Below are positions 21,006 through 29,281 of a DNA stretch of 29,281 bases, in pieces; position 1 is the first letter of the stretch, and each line of letters starts with the position of its first letter. The notes beneath the pieces were generated by a model. That model worked only from the letters and a program-made list of their open reading frames with translations. It was not told where the DNA came from and made no database searches. This DNA comes from Chara braunii. Lineage: Eukaryota > Streptophyta > Charophyceae > Charales > Characeae. A program made the position numbers and the translations under genes. Where the stretch lies: assembly GCA_003427395.1 (NCBI GenBank), contig BFEA01000192.1, positions 263,119-292,399 on the forward strand, read 5' to 3'.

Positions 21006-21444
21006 TGACATCTAAGGGTCAAACCCTTAGTTCTGGTTTGTGAGCTCTGGGATCAACATCCCAAAGTCTAACCCCTAGCTTCTATCTACCCCTGAGCCGT
21101 CTGTCACTCCTCCTCCTTTTATTCAAGGAGTTTCTTTGACTATATCTCAAGTTGCCCAGAGAAACTCATATTTCCCCTTACTCTCAACTTTTGCAGTTTC
21201 TCTCTGGCAGATAAGCGCACCCTTTGGTACTTACGCGGTAATCTAACTGATATGTACTCATGTCGTTCGGTGGTTTCTCCCTTAGGAGTCTATTAATCAA
21301 CTGAGGCTACGTGAAACTTCTTCTTGTTTAATCCACTTCCTGGCGGTATTCGCTTTCTTTCACGTTTCTTCCTAAAGGACCTTTGTAATCTCTCCTGATG
21401 AAGCACTCCTTTTTCCCCTCTTTCTTCTTCTTGTCCTGACATAC

Positions 21445-23105
21445 GCAAGTAGTGGGCTCACTCACCCGGGAATCTTTCACTACTTGATTAATTCCAAACA
21501 ATCTGTTAGTCAGAAGAGTAGTCGAGTAGCCCTTCGAGAGCACCCAACCACACTTCAAAGTCCACGCAACCAAGTAGTTCAAGCAATCTAGTGTAAGCAA
21601 TCGGATAACTCACCAGGGAGTATCCTTCTATTAGTTAGGTAGATAGTTAGGAGGTCTATGTTGAGTCGTCTCAATATTTGACCCAGTATTCAGGGAACAT
21701 TCTAGATCCAAATGTCAATTCAGAGTTCAAGCTAGTAATAGGCGGCCTTCCCGGAAGCCTTCTATTACTTCCTTGATCAAAGCTCAGTCTATTATCACAA
21801 GTGTAATAGGATGACCCTACGGGAGTCACCCTACTACTTACTTAGAGTCAGACGAGCCATGATTAAGTCAGTGGACTTAGGCAAGCCGAAGTGTCTTACT
21901 TGGTACGTTAGGGTGTAGCCAAGCAGGCTATAGGATGACCCCACGGGAACCTCCTATCTTCGGATCATTAGTACTTATTTATGCCGCCTGCCAGTCATAC
22001 CTAGACAAGTAGTAGGGTTACTCACTCGGTAGTATCCCTCTACTGCCCAAACACAATTATCATTAGTAGGCCTCTGAATCAAACAAGTACTAGGATAATT
22101 TTCCCGGGAGTTACCCTACTACCAGTTTGATGAGTAGAAGATCAGTCAAAACAACTCAAAGTTAAGTCGCCTTGACCGTTCCCCTACTTTACCCACTCAT
22201 CGTGAATGAGCAAGAGGTATGTCGACTTTCACAGAAGTCGACCAGATTGACTTAGACTTAGGAGTTCGTGTACTCACCCGGGAGTACTTAATTCCCTTCC
22301 TAAGTCCTGTCAGATCAAGTGATAGGAGAACTTCACGGGAGCCTCCCATAACAAGATTTAAATAATTAGGCCATTAGCATCCGAACGATGCCAATTCATT
22401 AGTCATTCCAAAACAAGTAGCAGGGTTACTCACCCGGAACTATCCCTTTTACGTGTCCAAAATCAAGTCACTCTTTTCCTCGTTAGAAGATCTCTTGATC
22501 AAACAAGTACTAGGATAACCCACCCTGGAGCCACTTTACTACGAGTCTGATGCGTAGGAGATAAGTCAACTTTCACGGAAGCCGACCAGATTGACTTAGA
22601 CTGAGGAGTTCGTGTACTCACCCGGGAGTACTTTATTCCCGTTCCTAAGTCTAGTCAAATCAAGTGAGAGGAGAACCCCGCGGGAGTCTCCTATAACCTG
22701 ATTCAATGTTAATTAGATAAACCATTAGGAACTTAAACAAACCAACTTCTTAGTCATACCAAAACAATTAGCAGGGTTACTCACCCGGCAGTACCCCTTT
22801 TACTTGCCCAAACATAATCAACTCATTCTTTCCTTATTAATTGATCCCCAGATCAAACATAGTATTAGGAAACCCTCCCGGGAGTCACCCAAATACCAGT
22901 TCAATGCGTAGGAGATCAAGACCATTTTAAGTTTAGTTTGCCCTGATCGTTCATTTTAATTGAGTACGAGGTATTGTTGACTTATACGGAAGTCGCACGG
23001 ATTGATCTAGACTTAGGAGTTCGTGTACTCACCCAGGAGTACTTATTTCCCCTCCTAAGTCTAGTCAGATCAGTGATAGGAGAACCCTACGGGAGCCTCC
23101 AATTA
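21445..23105 (-). repeat. Hairpin array in copy C
   Basis: Same order of hairpins as in A and B, read on the minus strand, with the core seen here as CTCACCCGGGAG. Many stems are intact, for example the 13-bp outer stem of the first nested hairpin near 23012-23070 and the GTCGACTT/AAGTCGAC type near 22221-22242. Confidence 0.8.
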
Positions 23106-23859
23106 CCTCTGTTTTTGTTTTCTCAAGACCATGCAACCTAGGTTCCTTCTCGGTTCTTTTCCTAGGTTCATTTTCCTCACCTCAGACAGATCCTCAATTC
23201 AAGTATATTATACTTTTACTTTTGATATTTAGGTCCTGAAGAAAAGGCATAAACAGTATATCACACAATTATACAAGCAGACAATAGAAGGGCGTAGCCT
23301 TTAAGGTTATATGGGAAAAGAATGAAGTGTACGTACCTTATGGTTCCCTGCCTCCAGAGTTCCTCCTGAACTCCGGCAGAGCTCCCGCAATCGTTCTATT
23401 TTTGTCGGACTGCCTGAACATTTGTCTTTTACATAATATACTTTTTACTCTGATGTCTTTTATACCTTTCCAGAAAGTTGTGAAAACCAAGGAAATTAGG
23501 GAATTAGATTATGGGAGAAATGGAGATGGATGGAGGAGGTAGATGCCATCACACGGTGACGATGTCTCTCTCCTTTCCAGGACTCCACCTCTCTTCAAAC
23601 CTGATCTTCCCCCACTTTCCTGATTGTCAATCAACAAAGAATTTCAGACTGAGGCTTAATAACAACACCAATCATAACAGTAATCTTGGACAAATATGGA
23701 GACAAAAAGAAAAACTGAAGGGTTCAGATCAAACGAGAAGGGAGAAGGGTAGGTGGAGGTAGAGACGGTGAAGATATCTTTCTTCTCTCCAATATCCCAC
23801 TTTCCCTCCATTTCTAGGCCCTTATGCCTAATGATAGCAATATCAATCTAATAACCAGC

Positions 23860-23877
23860 AATAATAATAATAATAAT

Positions 23878-23923
<46 letters not shown>
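23860..23923 (+). repeat. (AAT)n microsatellite in copy C
   Basis: About 21 AAT units with one TAT interruption near 23878; partner of 1177-1225 and 17727-17769. Confidence 0.95.
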
Positions 23924-25442
23924 GGATTGTGAGCGATATATGCAAAACACCAAGTTGCGGGTCTGACGGATATTTGAGCAATCTTACACGAGCACATAGT
24001 ATAAATGCACCAAGTATCCTTCCACTCCGAACAATACAATGAAGTAATGAGCCAATGTCCAAGCCCGAAGGCCACATCAACACCGTAGCCAGAGTCGCTT
24101 TATCTGTCATGCGCACAGCGCCCCGCCTACTCTACCATACTATCGTACGCTACAGTTGGTTCACACAACAGGATCACTTCGACTTACGAAGACCAATGTA
24201 CATAAATGTCCACACCATCGGTGACCTCTCTTTCATGTACAAGGTACGTATGTTGCCACCCTCGATCAGACCTTGATTATCCCACACATCGCCTCACTCC
24301 CTGAAGACCACCCGATCATCCGCTGTACCCCCTGGCGCCCAGCAGCCCGACTATGGCCGGCTGCTGTCTGACGGTTCGCTTGTCCGACTGCGTCTGTCGG
24401 ATCTTCCGTCTGATTGTGTCTGTCTGTTTGAGCTTATATTTTCTTGTGTCAGTCTGTCTTTGTTAGTAGGTCCGTCTGTTTCTGTGTTTCGTATCTGTCT
24501 TTTTGTCTGTTCCTGTTTGTTTATTGTCGGATTATAGTATGATTGTAGCCAGTATTGCCATTCCACATGTCTGTTTTGTATTTGTCTTGCCTGTTCTGTA
24601 CATCGATCGCTGTTTGTCTGGCTACCTGACCGAGTGTCCGACTGTTCTTGATTGTATAATGAACTACGGTAACACGCACACACAGTCAGTGCACATACAT
24701 ACATACACACACACATTTGCATACACAAAACTCATCAATATGCCGAAACCCAGGGATGCAATTATTCCATTGGCAAGGCTCGAAAATCAGTTGTGTTTCT
24801 CAGTCTATGTTCTGACGGTTTAGCATATTTGGAAGACCAGGTTTGTCTCCTTTCTCCCGTGCTTTCATGCGCAGTCTATCTCCTCCTTCTTTCTAATTTC
24901 TTCCCCCTGTCCTTCCTCATTTTCCCCGTCTCTTCCTCTTCCTCCTTCTCTCTCTCTCTCACTCCCTCTTACTGTATTTGTCTGATTGGATGGTTATCTG
25001 TTGCTGTTTGTCTGTTATCTGTCGCCATCTGTCTCTCCATTTGCGTTTTCATCTGTGTCTTGTGCCTGTTTTTTCGACTACCTGTGTTTGCCTCGGTACG
25101 TCAAGCATAGTCATCTGTGCCCGTATATCTATGTCTGTAAACGAAGGGGGCAAGGAAGAAAATCGTAGCCATTGCAGTAGTGGTAGTAGTAGTCATAGCC
25201 GCTATAATTACTGACTGCAGAGTATGTGCGTGCACTCTTACAACAAGTTGCATGTGGGATATCCAGGGTGACTTAGTGTATGCGAGCCGAGAGAGAGGTG
25301 TGGGCTGAGTTACCGTAGCTGATGAAGTGAACTCAAAATCTGAACCATGTTCTCGGTTACGATATATCTGAGATCTCAATAGGCTCTTGCTGTCAATTTG
25401 TTGCACATACGTTATGCATGAGAAGTGTGAATGAAGGCGAGT

Positions 25443-25493
25443 CTGATAATATTAATACAAATAATAATAATAATAACTGATAATATTAATACA

Positions 25494-25558
<65 letters not shown>
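25443..25558 (+). repeat. (AAT)n microsatellite with 34-bp tandem duplication
   Basis: CTGATAATATTAATACAAAT occurs at 25443 and again 34 bp on, each followed by AAT units; the second run reaches 25558. Copy B shows only one such unit. Confidence 0.9.
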
Positions 25559-25559
<1 letters not shown>

Positions 25560-26229
25560 GATAATACCAATCAGTCAATAATAAAAAGAAATAATAAATT
25601 TAAATAATACAAAATGCAAGGAAAATGTGCAACAACGAACTTCAGAAATCAAACAGCATCATACACATAAAACCAGATAGTCATGATCTCGAACCAACAA
25701 CAGAATTGCATCACAAGATCCACTACATAAGAGCACAGCAAAAACTCACAATGATAATGTTGGAATAGTCACATCATCATCAACAAAGAACCAATGTCGA
25801 TTTCCTATCTGGCGCTCTGCGCCCAGCTACATATGGCAGATCCTATGTAGCCTATACTACAAATTCATATGATGACGACAACAACTTCACCGAAGTACGA
25901 GCTTCCAACAGCCAATGCCGCACGCCTCCAGCATTAGGTAAGTCTCTTGTATCACTCACAAGCTGGATCCCCACCACAGAGATGCCACGTGTACCCAAAC
26001 CATCACGCATATAATAATAATATTAATATTAATAATAATAATAAAAGAAAAAAATACAAGAAAAATAAGCAGTAGCGAAATGACAAATCCAGATCACACC
26101 TTCACATCGAAAGTCAGATAGTATCACTGTGCCCAGAGAGTAGCATTGCACCAATAATACACCAATGGAAGTTCGTGGTAATGAAAACCAATGTTAAGAA
26201 GAGCTTCTCTTGCATCTAACAACGTATGG

Positions 26230-26345
26230 ATCCGGAGCCCTTCTCCCTACTCGGCGTTTTGGCACCTAGCCTACTCCTACACAGCTACTTTCTGCCTACT
26301 AATTGACAATGCAATAGTCGATGTCAGCAGCCCACAAAGTACTTA
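26230..26345. other. Insertion specific to copy C
   Basis: About 115 bp between CTAACAACGTATG and AAGATGTCGCC, which are nearly adjacent in copy B (about 15849-15866). No terminal repeat or target duplication is obvious, so it could also be a deletion in B. Confidence 0.7.
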
Positions 26346-26394
26346 AAGATGTCGCCATCGGCAGACCATCGTCAATACCAAGTATGTGCCCTTA

Positions 26395-26423
26395 CATCAT
26401 CATCATCATCATCTTTCTCCTTT

Positions 26424-26469
<46 letters not shown>

Positions 26470-26523
26470 GATTGCTCTCTTCTCTCTGTTTTTCTCGTTC
26501 TCTCATACCTTTCTTTCTTTCTC

Positions 26524-26566
<43 letters not shown>
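26395..26566 (+). repeat. (ATC)n, (CT)n and (CA)n microsatellite cluster
   Basis: (ATC)n at 26395-26413, (CT)n at 26429-26466 and (CA)n at 26529-26566. The (CT)n is far longer than at the matching site in copy B (15776-15782), so it expanded after the copies separated. Confidence 0.9.
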
Positions 26567-26567
<1 letters not shown>

Positions 26568-26631
26568 CATGGCAAGTTTGTGGATGATCGGCGGGGCGAA
26601 GTTGTGATAGTGGCTGAACGTGAATGGCAGT

Positions 26632-26943
26632 GTATATTTCCATATTATGGCGGGAGATTCACTCGATTTTGCTCCTACCAACGGAAAGTGCCAAGTCGTC
26701 AGTCACACGGTTAGTATGCATGCACACACATACACACACACACACACATAGGCATACACACACGTACCCACCCCCCACACACAACACAACGGCAAGTCGG
26801 CGCACGAGCGGGGATGAAGGCCCGACATTTGTGGCGCAAGCAACGGTGTATACCTCCCGGATGCAGCGGGAGATTCATTCGTTTTTGCACCTTCTCTCGG
26901 TGGAAGAACCAAGATGTCAGCCGCGAGATTGATACTTACCTGT

Positions 26944-26976
<33 letters not shown>

Positions 26977-27074
26977 TTCTCTCTCTCGCTCCTTGGTCGA
27001 ATCATGAATGCCTTACACACACACACATTCGAGCAAAAATGGAATGAATCTTCCGCTGAAACGGGGAAATATAC
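26632..27074. repeat. Three ~45-bp modules in copy C
   Basis: Partners of the copy B modules: 26632-26674 (+), 26848-26890 (+) and 27031-27074 (-). They are separated by (CA)n at 26724-26762 and (CT)n at 26945-26988, with (CA)n at 27014-27027 beside the third. Confidence 0.7.
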
Positions 27075-27168
27075 ACTGTCACTTTTCTATTTGCTCGTTC
27101 TATCGATCCAAGTAGCGCGCGTCGAGTCCGTGGGGCTGAAGACTTAGCTCACACACACACACACACAT

Positions 27169-27278
27169 GTTCTGTCGCCCACCATGTTGTTAATTTAACA
27201 TCCAAGACGCGCGTCGAGTCCGTGGGCCTGATCTGTGGCCCACCATGTTGTTACGTCCACGGACTCGACGCGCGCTAC
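27169..27278. repeat. Junction segment with a 16-bp direct and an 18-bp inverted repeat
   Basis: GCCCACCATGTTGTTA occurs at 27177-27192 and 27238-27253. CGCGCGTCGAGTCCGTGG (27208-27225) is repeated inverted at 27257-27274, and the same motif lies inside the B and C copies (about 15086-15103, 27114-27131). It separates copy C from the 2-kb repeat and carries the motif shared with 12215-12248. Confidence 0.75.
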
Positions 27279-29281
27279 TTGATGCTTTCGGTTAAGGAGC
27301 ACGGACCCTATTTCTAGGTATACTATCTTGCTCGTATAGTGTTTTGTGTCCCCATCCTTTTTCTATCAAAGCGGTCTCCGCTGATGTCTTTATTTTTCTC
27401 TCGTCCCCTGAAAATTATTCCACAAGGAATTCGAGTAGAATGACACGCAACGGGGAGGAGGGGAATACAAACTTATCTGCATCCCTGACCTCACCTCAAC
27501 TAGTCCCAATAGTCTCGTGAACAGGTTCTCTCGTCTCAATGTCAACTCGATACCAAAAGTAATCCAAAAAGATGACGAGGTGTACATGGTCATTGCACTA
27601 TCCTTATCATTGTTGAAGTCAAACTCAATCCAAAAATAAGGATATCCTCATTTAAAGACGTATCTCACCAGGAATCGATATATTTATCCTCCCTAACTAA
27701 ACTTGACAAGGGCAACTCCAACCCATCCTTTTTTTCAATAGCCAAGGCTATGCTGGGTCTTCCCTAACATACGACTTTCTGACCTTCTTGAGTGATTTCT
27801 AGGTTTTGCTCACAAACGTCCAGCAAACCTTTCCCATCATTATCTAGAATCCCTTATTTTCACAATACCCCTCTTGAAAGGTAATCGTCAAACCATATTC
27901 CACTAACATTGCTCATTTCCAACGTCTAAGACCATTAAAAAACAGATGATAATGTACTGCTGTAATAATGCATTTGCGCTGTTAGTATCATAATAATTGT
28001 CACTTATAGTAGGGACATACTGCCATAATGATTACAATAATTAATAATTTTAGTAGTTGAGTAAAGAAATAGTATTAACGAATGTAGAGACAAGTTTAAC
28101 TGACATATGCATACACAGTGAGAAACTTATGGTATTTGTTATAATAGACAATAGTTACGCTGTGGTCAATGAGTTCCCCAATGATAAATACTTTTAGATG
28201 CAAAAATAATGAGAGTACTACATTCCACTCCCTGGGCTTTGACAAGAGTAAATTGTGTCAAGGGGCAGTGTAATCCCTTAGAAGGGTTAACATCTTAAAC
28301 TCCCGAGCCTCGCTCAAGGACGAAGCCTCATTGCTCCACCCTCTGATTCCAATATCCGTTCCTTGCAGACCCTTATCCATTAGTAGACGACCCCACCATA
28401 CACGTTCTAGGATCCATATCCTGTCCCGTGCAGATGAACCTACTTAACACAAAGATAGTTGGGGCATCACCCCCTGCTTCCTTGCGACAGGTAGTAGTCG
28501 CCTCCTTCACAGACCATAGTCCAACAAGGATCAAATACTTTCCTCCTTCTTAATAGTAATGTAGTCACCTCTCCTCAAAGGGTTAGGTGACAACACCCCA
28601 CTATGGACCAGGAACATAGTTCCGGCGTGGGTCTTACTACTACTTCTGAAGACGAATTTATAGCTCTTTCAAGCCATCTTTCAGGGAAGTGATAACTTAC
28701 GATTGCAAATCCCCCAAGAGTAGATTCTACGCATTGACTACCTCTTCAAAGAATCTCTCCTCCCAAGAGGTCAGTCACTCCATTCACCTTCAACCCCGCG
28801 TCGAACGTGGATTCTGCGTAGCACTTCTATTCTTTGTTAGGAGAGCAATCCAACTACATAGGTTGTAGTGGATAGACATAAACGAATAATCATATATAAT
28901 TAACTCATAAGGATGGATTAAAACATTAGATGAGTAATTAGTAATCATGAATAAAAATGCATCAGACAGATAGACTTATAGGCTTGATTTGAATAAACTG
29001 GCGCAAATTGATAAATTTACACAGATAACTCAACTGAATAACCTTAAACGAAAGAAATTAAGCGCTTAAATTCAAATGAACATGTTTAGGTCGATGGTGT
29101 CGAACTAGGTGAAATCCATCAGATAGCCTTTTACCTGAATTTTGCCACTAAGTAAAGCACAAAAGGAATGATTTAACACCATTGTCAAAACTCCTTACTG
29201 CCTTACTGACCGTACGCAAGATCAAGAGTCTTAGGTTGTCCCTTTATAGACAAAACCAACCTCTAAAATTCTCCCAAAGAT
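27279..29281 (-). repeat. 2-kb dispersed repeat, copy D2 (cut by window end)
   Basis: Inverted and colinear with 6720-8722, with equal length and about 4% mismatches where compared. It begins TGATGCTTTCGG, so in element orientation it ends CATCA. The window ends inside it, so its true length is unknown. Confidence 0.8.

Larger units (their letters stand above)
21006..27168 (-). repeat. Long hairpin-bearing element, copy C (right arm of the palindrome)
   Basis: Inverted relative to A and B. It retains the segment deleted from B (about 24000-24440). Its array is uninterrupted and lacks B's secondary palindrome. It carries about 115 bp (26230-26345) absent from B. It ends in a (CA)n tract at 27149-27166, as B ends in (GT)n. 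Locally it is closer to A than to B (its counterpart of A 2021-2245 differs by only about two bases), but near the distal end it shares several variants with B. No gene is supported inside; frames such as 21328-21600 or 25101-25406 change mostly at amino-acid-altering sites between copies. Confidence 0.85.

Noticed and set aside
25101-25406. Minus-strand 101-codon frame
   Set aside because: The copy B counterpart (about 16660-16960) has an in-frame TGA where C has CGA, and nearly all differences change amino acids. There is no sign of selection.
15045-27168. Palindrome as a plain assembly artefact
   Set aside because: The arms differ by substitutions, separate indels and a rearrangement, so they are not the same reads folded back. 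A wrong join at the centre still cannot be excluded without long reads.
1-29281. Organelle-derived DNA (hairpin clusters occur in some organelle genomes)
   Set aside because: No rRNA, tRNA or organelle protein gene is visible, and the long microsatellites and gag remnant point to nuclear DNA.

Overview
This window looks like a stretch of nuclear DNA from a eukaryote with a large, repeat-rich genome. The evidence is long microsatellites ((ATT)n, (GT)n, (AG)n, (AAG)n), a decayed retrotransposon gag with a CCHC zinc knuckle, a tRNA-like Pol III box pair, one 475-base gap of N plus scattered single N, and no operon-like or intact protein-coding gene. I cannot name the organism. A plant-lineage host, such as a charophyte alga with a big genome, would fit the repeat content, but that is only a guess.

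Three copies of one long element dominate the layout. Copy A (1-4210, +) is cut by the left edge of the window. Copy B (15045-21001, +) and copy C (21006-27168, -) lie tail to tail and form an imperfect palindrome of about 12 kb whose arms meet at about 21001-21006. Each copy holds microsatellite-flanked ~45-bp modules (B and C only, because A starts later), (ATT)n tracts, a purine-rich CAGA-like stretch, and a ~1.7-1.9 kb array of short hairpins. Most of these hairpins share the apical core CTYCCGKGWRAG but have different stems. The array is the most unusual structure in the window. It lies at 1979-3635 in A, 18524-20436 in B and 21445-23105 in C.

Between A and B lies a graveyard of mobile-element remains. 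At 4211-6719 there is unassigned sequence with scattered N, a hairpin cluster and one minus-strand open frame. At 6720-8722 there is a 2-kb block that recurs inverted at 27279-29281. At 9089-10468 there is a gag pseudogene. At about 12091-12248 there is an LTR/PPT-like boundary motif. Around 13437-13735 there is a tRNA-like sequence with strong hairpins, followed by a 0.5-kb purine-rich tract and an A-rich tail up to copy B.

No set of genes works together here. The biology is that of transposable elements, hairpins and rearrangement. The small palindrome inside copy B carries a clear template-switching signature, and the N positions fall where hairpins are dense. All comparisons were made by eye; no alignment or database search was run.
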